Origin: an uncultured Clostridia bacterium
Lineage (GTDB): Bacteria; Bacillota; Clostridia; TANB77; CAG-508
Assembly (NCBI GenBank): GCA_934130355.1
Contig: CAKOXV010000010.1
Span: 1-59,885, forward strand
Length of the DNA: 59,885 nucleotides
Reading direction: 5' to 3'
The notes under the pieces were generated by a model that made no database searches, was not told the DNA's origin, and saw nothing but the letters and a program-made list of their open reading frames with translations. A program made the translations under genes and the position numbers. Position 1 is the stretch's first letter. Each line of letters starts with the position of its first letter. Positions 26,889 to 34,132 of the stretch are shown piece after piece.

Positions 26889-29822
26889 TTATCTTTTTAT
26901 TTCTTCTAAGATATAAGCCTCAATTATATCTCCTTCTTTAATGTCATTATATTTTTCTATTTGGATACCACATTCATATCCTTTTGTTACTTCTTTTGCA
27001 TCATCTTTGAATCTCTTTAATGATGCAAGTTTTCCATCATGTATAACAACATTATCACGAAGTACTCTTACTCCTGCATTTCTTTCTAGTTTTCCATCTA
27101 ATACATAAGCTCCAGCAATTGTACCAACATTTGAAATTTTGAATGTTTGTCTTACTTCTGCATTACCTATAACACGTTCTTCAAATTTTGGTGCAAGCAT
27201 TCCCTTCATTGCTGCTTCAACATCATCTATTGCTTGATATATTACTGAATATTGCTTAATTTCTACTTCTTCTTTTTCTGCCATATCTTTTGCTGTTGAC
27301 ATTGGTCTTACATTAAATGCTATTATTATTGCATTTGAAACTTTTGCAAGTGTAACATCAGATTCTGTAACTGCTCCTGCAGCTGCATGAATAACTTTTA
27401 CTTTTACTTCTTCATTTGATAATTTTTCCATTGATTGTTTTATTGCTTCAACAGATCCTTGAACATCTGCTTTTACAATTAAGTTAAGTACTTTCAAGTC
27501 TCCTGTTTCCATCTGGCTAAATAAATTATCTAATGTTACTTTATTTGTAGCATTTATTGCTTTTTCTCTTTCTTGACGTTTTCTCTTTTCAATTAAATGT
27601 TTTGCTGTCTTTTCATCTTCTACTTCGTAGAATGTATCTCCTGCTTGTGGAACTTCTGTTAATCCCATTATTTCTACTGGTGTTGATGGTCCGGCTTTCT
27701 TTACTTTTTTGCCTTTTTCATCTGTCATACTTCTAATTCTACCTATTGATGAACCTACAACTATTGTATCTCCAACATCAAGTGTTCCTCTTTGTACAAG
27801 CATTGATGCTATTGCACCTTTGTTTTTATCAAGTCTTGCTTCTATTACAACACCTTTTGCTTGTTTATTTGGATTTGCTTTTAATTCTAATACATCTGCC
27901 TCTAATAGTACCATTTCTAGTAATTGATCTATATTTTGATGCTTTTTAGCTGAAATTGGCACAAATATAGTATCTCCACCCCATTCTTCTGGCACTAATT
28001 CATAAGTCATTAATTCTTGTTTTACCTTATCAATATTTGCGTCTGGTAAATCTATTTTATTTATAGCTACTATAATTGGTATTCCTGCTGATTTTGCATG
28101 ATTTATTGCTTCAACTGTTTGTGGCATTACTCCATCATTTGCTGCTACAACAAGTATTGCTATATCTGTGATTTGTGCCCCTCTTGCTCTCATTGCTGTA
28201 AATGCTTCATGTCCAGGTGTGTCTAAGAATGTTATTTCTCTATCATTTATTTTTACTTTGTATGCACCTATATGTTGTGTAATTCCTCCTGCTTCTCCTT
28301 CTATAACGTGTGTTTGTTTAACAGCATCTAATAAAGAAGTTTTTCCATGATCTACGTGTCCCATTACTACAACTACTGGTGGACGTGTTTCTAATTCTTC
28401 TTCTTTATCTTCAGAATCATCAAATAAGATGTCTTCTTCTGTCACAGTCTCTTTTTTATTAACTTTTACTCCGAATTCGTCTGCAATTAATGCTGCTGTA
28501 TCAAAATCAATTTCGTTGTTTATTGTTGCCATTACTCCATATCCAAGTAATTTTTTTATAATTTCTGCTGTTGTTTTCTTTAATTCTGCAGCAAAGTCTT
28601 TTACTGTTATTGTTTCAGGTATTGTAATTTCTTCTAGTTTAAAGATTTTTTGTTTTGTTCTGTTTTCTTCATCTTTTACAACTTTCTTTTTACCTTTTTT
28701 GCCTCTTTGTGTTGTTAAATCATAATAATCTAACATTCCACCATCTTGGTCATCAAACATGTTTGATAAGCTATCTGTTCTTTTTAAACCTTTTAATTTA
28801 TGTTCATTAATTTCTCCACTTTGCTCACTTTTTCTTGTTCTACTTGCTTTTTTGGTTCTATTATCATCAAACTTATTATTTTGTTTTTGCTTGTCAATAG
28901 CTTTATTATATTCTCTTGCAGGTTCTTTTTCTATTGTTTCTACAGCCATAATGTCTTTGATGTTTCTTTCTATCCCCTTTTCATCTAATGGTCTGTTTCC
29001 ACCGAATTTTGGATTTCCACCTTGTCTATTTTTGTCAAATTTGTTTTTATTAAATCTTGGATTATTTCCGTTATTATTTTGTCCATTTCTGTCAAAATTT
29101 CTATTAAAATTACGGTTTCCATTATTTTGTTCATTTCTGTTATCGAAATTCCTATTTCCATTATGCTGTGTATTTCTATTATCACCATTAAATCTAGTTT
29201 TATTATTTGGTCTAAAATCTCTGTTATTATTATAATTATTTCTATTTTGATTTGAACCTTGATTTTGGTTAAATCTATTTTCAGGTTTAAATTCTGGTTT
29301 GCTTTCTACTACTGGTGGTTTTTCTTCAACAACTTCTTTTTTTACTTCAACATCCATATTGTTTTCTTTTACTTCTACCTTTTCCTCAACTTTTGGAGCT
29401 ACTTTTGGCTCTTCTTTTTTCTGTTCTTTCTTTATTCCGAATAATTCATCTACTGTCATTGGTTTTGTTGGTTTATTTCTATATACAATGTTATAGTCTT
29501 TATTTTGTTTTCTTTCTACAAAACCCACATGATTATTTTTCTTTTCTTCTTTTTTGGCATGATCTTTTTGTTCATTTACACCATCATTTACTATAACTTC
29601 TCTTCTTATAATAACTGGTGTTTCATTTTTCTCTGCTTTTGGTTTTTCCTCTTTTTTTGGTTTTAAACCTTTTACATTTTCTTTGATTTTTACTGCATCA
29701 GCCTCATCTATAGAACTTAGATGACTTTTTGCTTCTATTTTGAGCTTTTTGGCTATTTCTAATATTTCTTTACTGGTTAAGTTTAATTCTTTTGCTATGT
29801 CATATAATTTTATCTTACCCAA
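26889..29822 (-). CDS. infB: Translation initiation factor IF-2
   Basis: This GTPase brings initiator tRNA to the 30S subunit. It has an N-terminal helical IF2_N domain (KIKLYDIAKELNLTSKEILE), a long low-complexity linker very rich in Asn, Arg and Lys (about residues 170-290), a second IF2_N domain, then the G domain with GHVDHGKTSLLD, DTPGHEA and NKID. About 977 aa, typical. The start chosen is TTG at 29822, 6 nt after GGGGGTG, giving the usual GKIK N-terminus; an upstream in-frame ATG (29837) lacks a good ribosome binding site. Confidence 0.96.
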   Translation of the reverse strand: MGKIKLYDIAKELNLTSKEILEIAKKLKIEAKSHLSSIDEADAVKIKENVKGLKPKKEEKPKAEKNETPVIIRREVIVNDGVNEQKDHAKKEEKKNNHVGFVERKQNKDYNIVYRNKPTKPMTVDELFGIKKEQKKEEPKVAPKVEEKVEVKENNMDVEVKKEVVEEKPPVVESKPEFKPENRFNQNQGSNQNRNNYNNNRDFRPNNKTRFNGDNRNTQHNGNRNFDNRNEQNNGNRNFNRNFDRNGQNNNGNNPRFNKNKFDKNRQGGNPKFGGNRPLDEKGIERNIKDIMAVETIEKEPAREYNKAIDKQKQNNKFDDNRTKKASRTRKSEQSGEINEHKLKGLKRTDSLSNMFDDQDGGMLDYYDLTTQRGKKGKKKVVKDEENRTKQKIFKLEEITIPETITVKDFAAELKKTTAEIIKKLLGYGVMATINNEIDFDTAALIADEFGVKVNKKETVTEEDILFDDSEDKEEELETRPPVVVVMGHVDHGKTSLLDAVKQTHVIEGEAGGITQHIGAYKVKINDREITFLDTPGHEAFTAMRARGAQITDIAILVVAANDGVMPQTVEAINHAKSAGIPIIVAINKIDLPDANIDKVKQELMTYELVPEEWGGDTIFVPISAKKHQNIDQLLEMVLLEADVLELKANPNKQAKGVVIEARLDKNKGAIASMLVQRGTLDVGDTIVVGSSIGRIRSMTDEKGKKVKKAGPSTPVEIMGLTEVPQAGDTFYEVEDEKTAKHLIEKRKRQEREKAINATNKVTLDNLFSQMETGDLKVLNLIVKADVQGSVEAIKQSMEKLSNEEVKVKVIHAAAGAVTESDVTLAKVSNAIIIAFNVRPMSTAKDMAEKEEVEIKQYSVIYQAIDDVEAAMKGMLAPKFEERVIGNAEVRQTFKISNVGTIAGAYVLDGKLERNAGVRVLRDNVVIHDGKLASLKRFKDDAKEVTKGYECGIQIEKYNDIKEGDIIEAYILEEIKR

Positions 29823-30096
29823 TAACATCACCCCCATTTTTTCTTTCTATTATATTTTTTATTTGCTCATAAATTTTATCTTCTATTTTCACTTTCAAAG
29901 CATTTTCAAGCTTTTGCCCTTTTCGTGCTTTTTCCAAACATTCCATACTATAACAAATATATGCACCACGACCTTCTTGTTTTCCTGTTTCATCAATATT
30001 TATTATATTGTCTTTATTTTTTACAATTCTTAACAATTCGTTTTTGTTTTTTTGCGTTCTACACACACTACACGTTCTTTGTGGTATATCTCTCAC
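29815..30096 (-). CDS. rnpM: YlxR/RnpM family RNA-binding protein
   Basis: The 93-residue protein has the family signatures RTCSVCRTQKNKNELLRIV and GRGAYICYSMECLEKA. YlxR is a small RNA-binding protein; in Bacillus subtilis it was renamed RnpM for its interaction with RNase P RNA. It lies between nusA and infB, its standard position, with its stop overlapping the infB start. The ribosomal-protein L7Ae-like gene (ylxQ) often found here is absent. Confidence 0.93.
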   Translation of the reverse strand: MRDIPQRTCSVCRTQKNKNELLRIVKNKDNIINIDETGKQEGRGAYICYSMECLEKARKGQKLENALKVKIEDKIYEQIKNIIERKNGGDVIG

Positions 30097-30114
30097 TATA
30101 TCCTCCTAATTTTA

Positions 30115-31215
30115 TTAGTTTTCTTCATCAGCTGTACTTGTTTCTTCTGCTTGTTTTGCTAGCATTTCTCTAAATTGTGTTTCAGATTTTATATCTATTT
30201 TCCAATTAGTTAATTTTGCTGCTAATCTAGCATTTTGTCCAGCTTTTCCTATTGCTAGTGATAATTGGTCATCTGGTACTATTACTTGTGCGAATCTCTC
30301 TTCTTCTTTGATATCTACTGCCATTATTTGAGCAGGTAATAATGCTGCTGCTATAAAAGTGCTTGGGTCTGGATTCCATTCGATTACATCAATTTTTTCT
30401 CCATGTAATTCATTTATTACATTTTGAATTCTTATTCCTTTTTGTCCAACACATGAACCTACTGGATCTATATTTTCATTTGGTGAATATACTGCAACTT
30501 TGCTTCTTAAGCCTGGATCTCTAGATACACTTTTTATCTCAATTAGTCCTTCATATATTTCTGGAATTTCAAACTCTAATAATTTTCTTACAAAATCAGG
30601 ATGTGTTCTTGATACTATTGCTTGTGGTGCTCCTTTTTCTCCTCTTTCAACATCTACTACATATCCTTTTATTTTATCATTTACATGATATTGTTCTGTT
30701 GGTATTTGATCCTTTGGTAACATGATTCCTTCTAGTTTTCCTAAGTCCATTACAACTATATGTTTATCTGCTTTTTGGATTATTCCTGAAACAATTTCGC
30801 CTTTTCTTTCATTATACTCATTAAATATCATATTTCTTTCTGTTTCTCTTAATTTTTGAATTATTACTTGCTTTGCTGTTTGTGCTGCTATTCTTCCGAA
30901 GTCTCTTGGTACTATTTCTACTTCTACATTGTCACCAATATCTAAATCTTTGTTAATTTTTCTTGCTTCTTCTAAACTGATTTCTAATGCATCATCTTTT
31001 GCATTTTCCATTACTTCTTTTATTGCATATACATGTGTTGCTCCTGTTTGTTCATCCATTTTTACATCTACATTTTCTAATGCATCAAAATTTCTTTTGT
31101 ATGCTGTTATTAGTGCTGTTCTTATTGACTCTAATAATTCTTCTTTTTTTATTCCTTTTTCTTTTTCTAGTTCTTCTAAAGCTAATATTAATTCTTTATT
31201 ATCTATTGCTTTCAT
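30115..31215 (-). CDS. nusA: Transcription termination/antitermination factor NusA
   Basis: The 366-residue protein has the N-terminal RNA-polymerase-binding domain, an S1 domain (KGEIVSGIIQKADKHIVVMDLG) and two KH domains (SVGQKGIRIQNVINEL; LAIGKAGQNARLAAKLT). It modulates pausing and termination. The length is that of Gram-positive NusA without the C-terminal acidic repeats. It lies 25 nt after rimP. Confidence 0.97.
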   Translation of the reverse strand: MKAIDNKELILALEELEKEKGIKKEELLESIRTALITAYKRNFDALENVDVKMDEQTGATHVYAIKEVMENAKDDALEISLEEARKINKDLDIGDNVEVEIVPRDFGRIAAQTAKQVIIQKLRETERNMIFNEYNERKGEIVSGIIQKADKHIVVMDLGKLEGIMLPKDQIPTEQYHVNDKIKGYVVDVERGEKGAPQAIVSRTHPDFVRKLLEFEIPEIYEGLIEIKSVSRDPGLRSKVAVYSPNENIDPVGSCVGQKGIRIQNVINELHGEKIDVIEWNPDPSTFIAAALLPAQIMAVDIKEEERFAQVIVPDDQLSLAIGKAGQNARLAAKLTNWKIDIKSETQFREMLAKQAEETSTADEEN

Positions 31216-31240
31216 TTTCTTATCAATCCTTTCTCCTTCT

Positions 31241-31699
31241 TTAATTTTCCTCTTCCCAGTTATACACTGTTTTTATTTGTGCTATATTTTTTCTATCTAT
31301 TACTGTTTCATCAATTGTTATTGTATCTTTATCAAATTTCTTTAGTTCACCAGTATAATCTTTTTGACCATTAGCATCTTTTTTAAATAATTTTGCTTCT
31401 ACTTGTTTTCCTATATTTTGTTCTAGATGCTCATCTTTTCTCAATATTCTTTCTACTCCTGGTGATGAAACTTCTAAAAAATATTGCTCCTTTATATAAT
31501 CTGCTTCATCTAAAATCTCATTTATTTCATTACTTACTTTTTCACAATCATCTAAATCGATTCCTTTTGGACTATCAATATAGATTCTTAGAAAATAGTT
31601 TGGTCCTTCTTTGGCATATTCTACATCATATAGGTTATATCCTATATTTTCTATTTTGTCTTTTACTAATTCTGCAACTCTGTCTTCTATTTTTGCCAT
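31241..31699 (-). CDS. rimP: Ribosome maturation factor RimP
   Basis: The 152-residue protein is needed for 30S assembly. Conserved segments are YDVEYAKEGPNYFLRIYID, the Asp/Cys region DLDDCEKVSNEI and VSSPGVERIL. AAGGAGGGG precedes the ATG. It is the first gene of the operon, behind a consensus promoter at 31785-31813 and a leader hairpin. Confidence 0.95.
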   Translation of the reverse strand: MAKIEDRVAELVKDKIENIGYNLYDVEYAKEGPNYFLRIYIDSPKGIDLDDCEKVSNEINEILDEADYIKEQYFLEVSSPGVERILRKDEHLEQNIGKQVEAKLFKKDANGQKDYTGELKKFDKDTITIDETVIDRKNIAQIKTVYNWEEEN

Positions 31700-31734
31700 A
31701 AGCCCCTCCTTATATTTTATGGTATATCACAATT

Positions 31735-31761
31735 GAAGAGTAGGATTTGTTCCTACTCTTC
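31735..31761 (-). promoter_or_regulatory. Leader hairpin in the rimP-nusA operon 5' UTR
   Basis: A perfect 11-bp stem GAAGAGTAGGA/TCCTACTCTTC lies between the promoter and rimP. On the operon strand there is no T-run after it, so it is not a simple terminator in that direction; on the plus strand TTTTTTT follows. A role in mRNA stability or NusA autoregulation is possible but not shown. Confidence 0.5.
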
Positions 31762-31784
31762 TGCGTTTTTTTATGTTCTTTTAT

Positions 31785-31813
31785 ATTATACCCAATTTTT
31801 GCCATAAAATCAA
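31785..31813 (-). promoter_or_regulatory. Sigma-A promoter of the rimP-nusA-infB operon
   Basis: TTGATT (31808-31813) and TATAAT (31785-31790) on the minus strand are separated by 17 bp, about 85 nt upstream of the rimP ATG. Confidence 0.75.
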
Positions 31814-31913
31814 GGGGTTTGAAGAATTTTTTATTATTTTTTAAAAGAATCACTAAAGATAATACGCTTATACATAATTTTGCAAATTTTAAAAGAGCTT
31901 AATAAGTTATAAG

Positions 31914-31988
31914 CAAAAAGCTATCACTGACCAGAGTGATAGCTTTTTTGAATTCTTTGATAAAAGATTTACTAAATTTTTCTATTTA
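31914..31988 (-). ncRNA. Candidate short RNA between its own promoter and terminator
   Basis: A perfect TTGACA-17-TATATT promoter (31989-32017) is followed after about 40 nt by a strong hairpin (AAAAGCTATCACT/AGTGATAGCTTTT, 31915-31950) with a T-run on the minus strand. No start codon with a ribosome binding site lies between. This predicts a discrete transcript of about 70 nt. Alternatively it is a promoter with an attenuator feeding the rimP operon. I do not recognise the RNA. Confidence 0.5.
31915..31950. terminator. Bidirectional terminator
   Basis: A 10-bp core stem AGCTATCACT/AGTGATAGCT, extended by A-T pairs, has TTTTTT on the plus side and TTTTTGC on the minus side. Confidence 0.8.
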
Positions 31989-32017
31989 AATATACTATGT
32001 TTTTTTCCATTTGTCAA
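31989..32017 (-). promoter_or_regulatory. Consensus sigma-A promoter upstream of the candidate RNA
   Basis: TTGACA (32012-32017) and TATATT (31989-31994) on the minus strand are exactly 17 bp apart. No protein gene starts directly downstream. Confidence 0.75.
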
Positions 32018-32072
32018 TACTTTTTATTTCATTTTCTCGGAAGAATTTTTAAAAGTTAAAAATCAACTAATA

Positions 32073-32100
32073 AAACTCCCTAGCCTTAGCTCAAGGAGTT
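32073..32100 (-). terminator. Hairpin upstream of the candidate-RNA promoter
   Basis: AACTCC/GGAGTT with an inner CCT/AGG pairing is followed by TTTTATT on the minus strand. It is a second possible end point for transcription coming from the variable-protein gene at 32341. Confidence 0.5.
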
Positions 32101-32171
32101 GCATTAATATTTGACAATTAATTATATCCAAATATAAATTTTCACTCCGTTACTAGGCTATTTTTTGAAAA

Positions 32172-32207
32172 AATATAGTGTGCTTTTTATATTTCACACA
32201 CTATATT
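32172..32207 (-). terminator. Terminator after variable protein gene 1
   Basis: An 11-bp stem AATATAGTGTG/CACACTATATT is followed by TTTTTTC on the minus strand, about 135 nt after the stop codon at 32341. Confidence 0.7.
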
Positions 32208-32217
32208 CTACATCCTC

Positions 32218-32263
32218 GGAAGACGACTCTCAATTATGCTTTCGCATGTGTGACCCGTCTTCC
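32218..32263 (-). other. GAAA-tetraloop hairpin downstream of variable protein gene 1
   Basis: The outer stem GGAAGACG/CGTCTTCC (8 bp) encloses TCA/TGA and ATGC/GCAT pairs closed by a GAAA loop (minus strand). It lies between the variable-region hairpin and the terminator. There is no T-run, so it is unlikely to be a terminator. In DGR target genes a hairpin with a short purine-rich loop downstream of the variable region is a known recognition element; whether this is one is inference. Confidence 0.5.
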
Positions 32264-32309
32264 TCTCGTTCTGATTTATATATTTAATTCTTATTTCGAA
32301 CTCCCTTTA

Positions 32310-32323
32310 GTGTATCGCTACAC
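32310..32323 (-). other. Short hairpin just after variable region 1 (possible DGR target-recognition hairpin)
   Basis: On the minus strand GTGTA-GCGA-TACAC forms a 5-bp stem with a GCGA loop, 17 nt after the stop codon. The second paralogue has the same loop in the same position (34102-34115), with one stem pair changed from T-A to C-G and another from G-C to G-T. This is a compensatory pattern that supports the structure. Confidence 0.6.
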
Positions 32324-32340
32324 ATGACTCAGATCTACTT

Positions 32341-33831
32341 TTAATAAAGTACGCACCTAAAACCGCCGACGTAGTAGGCACTGGTCGTAGTGATGCTGCT
32401 GCGTTTAGAAGCTGGATGATTACTGCCCGTAAAGTTGTAAACACCTCCTCGACTGGCACAAGGATAGTTGGTGTCAGAAGTATATTCGAGTGTCCATTCA
32501 CATACATTTCCTGCAAAATCATATATTCCCATTTTACTAAAACTTTCACTTGCTCCTGTTGATAATAAGATTCTTTCACTAGCAGTTTTTGACTTTTCTG
32601 TTGCATTTGTCCATCCAGAACCATTTGGAGCATATTTTAGGTTTGCATTTGTTATATTCCATGCATTATTAATGTAATTTCCCCAGCTTGTACTATTTGT
32701 TTTTAAGTCTGCTTGGCTTACTCCTTTTTTCTCTAAATATTTTAATGTTAAATCCCATTGTACTCCAAACATTAAACTTGTTGTTCTATCTCCATGTTCC
32801 ATATTACTTGCTAATGTTTGCGCTTGTTTGCATGTTATCCAATTATATGGATATGCATTTGGTTTTATTACTGGTGTTTCTGTTGGGGCTGTTGATGATG
32901 TTCTTGCTGTATCTTCTATTCCTGTTTCATATTTTCCAATATAGAATCCTCCATTTTGATATACGCTCTTTAACATTTTTTGTTTTAATTCTGTATATTG
33001 TTCACTGGTTAATCCTGTTGTATCATCTGAATAATATGTATCTGTCCAACCGCTCTCTCTATAATCTTTTGTATATGTATGTAAATCTGTTTCTATTGCT
33101 GTATATTTATCTTCTGTAAATTCTGTTATTCCTATTCCTGCTGTTGGATATACTTCTTTTGTTTTTGGTACTTCTACCCATACATATTGGTTTCCTTGGC
33201 TATCTTGGATTGTATAACCATTATCTAATGTTGTTCCTGATACTTTTCTAAATCCTTTTGGTAAATATGGATTTGTCTTTTGGCTTGTCACTGTATCTGA
33301 GCCTCCATTTTTCTCTTCTCCAGGCTGTTTTGGTTCTGCTGTTACTGTTACTCCTATATCTGTTTTTAAATTTTCCTTTGTCTCATCTATTGGTGTTTTT
33401 AATAATCTTACTGTTACTTTTAATGTTGTTTCTTCTTGTGCTTTCAATGTCGTTTTTTCAAGTGTGCAAAGCACTTCAAAATATTCTTCATTTGAACTTG
33501 TTGCTTTTGCAGACAAATCTGCAGATAAGTCTGCACTTTGATTTTTTACTGTATATGTTGCTGTTGCTTCATCTCCTTTGGCTGTTAATCCATTTACTGT
33601 TACTGTTCCATTTGTTTTGACACTTGAGTCTATTGTTGCTGTTGTTGTTCCTTTTCCTCCTGTTGTTGGTGTTCCTATAAATTCCACCTTAAAATTACTT
33701 TGGTTTGCTGTTGCATTTCCTGTACCATTAATATTTAATTGTGTACTGGTTATTGCTGCATATGCTACTGCTACTAGTATTATTGCTAGCACTAGCACTC
33801 CGCCAACTATTTTGGCATTTGTTCTTCTCAT
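32341..33831 (-). CDS. Secreted variable protein 1: Ig-like N-part and C-type-lectin/FGE-like C-domain (putative DGR target)
   Basis: The 496-residue protein has an N-terminal signal or anchor helix (residues 9-27), a Thr/Asn-rich beta domain with few Cys (30-180), a linker with YLPKGFRKVSGT, and a C-terminal domain with the hallmarks of formylglycine-generating-enzyme/C-type-lectin folds (YVWVEVPKT, FYIGKYETG, MGIYDFAGNVCEWT, RGG, GFRCVLY end). No sulfatase partner is present. The last 37 codons (32341-32450) are the putative variable region: many codons end in C or T and vary at positions 1 and 2 relative to the paralogue. ATG with AGAGGAG. Probably displayed at the cell surface to bind ligands. 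Confidence 0.8.
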   Translation of the reverse strand: MRRTNAKIVGGVLVLAIILVAVAYAAITSTQLNINGTGNATANQSNFKVEFIGTPTTGGKGTTTATIDSSVKTNGTVTVNGLTAKGDEATATYTVKNQSADLSADLSAKATSSNEEYFEVLCTLEKTTLKAQEETTLKVTVRLLKTPIDETKENLKTDIGVTVTAEPKQPGEEKNGGSDTVTSQKTNPYLPKGFRKVSGTTLDNGYTIQDSQGNQYVWVEVPKTKEVYPTAGIGITEFTEDKYTAIETDLHTYTKDYRESGWTDTYYSDDTTGLTSEQYTELKQKMLKSVYQNGGFYIGKYETGIEDTARTSSTAPTETPVIKPNAYPYNWITCKQAQTLASNMEHGDRTTSLMFGVQWDLTLKYLEKKGVSQADLKTNSTSWGNYINNAWNITNANLKYAPNGSGWTNATEKSKTASERILLSTGASESFSKMGIYDFAGNVCEWTLEYTSDTNYPCASRGGVYNFTGSNHPASKRSSITTTSAYYVGGFRCVLY

Positions 33832-33898
33832 TTAATTTACTCCTCTTTTTTTCTTGGATATCTTATTTTTTCCTGATAGTTTCCTCTATCTCTCGATA

Positions 33899-34061
33899 TA
33901 CAAATATAAATTTCCATGTAGTTACGAATGTGCACGGAAAAGCTTTAGAAATTCTTTGCAATTTTATGGTAAGAGTTCACTTTAGTGGAAAGGATCCATA
34001 AAATAATTTAGAATTTCTTAAGCTTTGAAGTAAGCCAAGTAACATAGTGAAAATTTATACT
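33899..34061. repeat. Large imperfect palindrome between the two variable protein genes
   Basis: Nested inverted segments run from TACAAATATAAATTT near 33899 to AAATTTATACTTGTA near 34061: GTTAC/GTAAC, AAGCTTTAGAAATTC/GAATTTCTTAAGCTT, ATTTTATGG/CCATAAAAT and a CACT/AGTG tip. The whole could fold as a hairpin of about 160 nt. It lacks the conserved core of elements A-D. One half (CAAATATAAATTTTCAC..GTTAC) recurs at 32132-32155 downstream of the other paralogue. Confidence 0.7.
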
Positions 34062-34101
34062 TGTATGGTCTATATTCAATTCTTTGTTCGAGCCCATTTG
34101 G

Positions 34102-34115
34102 GTGCATCGCTGTAC
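34102..34115 (-). other. Short hairpin just after variable region 2
   Basis: GTACA-GCGA-TGCAC on the minus strand, 17 nt after the stop codon. It has the same loop and position as the hairpin at 32310-32323, with a compensatory stem change. Confidence 0.6.
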
Positions 34116-34132
34116 AGGACTCAGGTCTACGA

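Larger units (their letters stand above)
33832..34132. other. Intergenic region between the variable protein genes
   Basis: It holds the ribosome binding site of gene 1, the large palindrome (33899-34061) and the post-variable-region hairpin of gene 2. I found no template repeat, no accessory (Avd-like) ORF and no obvious promoter for gene 1, so gene 1 may be co-transcribed with gene 2. Confidence 0.5.

Noticed and set aside
28759..29235. Plus-strand open frame opposite the infB linker
   Set aside because: The low-complexity Asn/Arg codons of infB leave the opposite strand open by chance.
31700..32340. DGR template repeat or reverse transcriptase near the variable proteins
   Set aside because: I read both strands of the gaps at 31.7-32.3 kb, 33.8-34.1 kb and 35.6-35.8 kb and found no segment resembling the variable regions and no RT motif.
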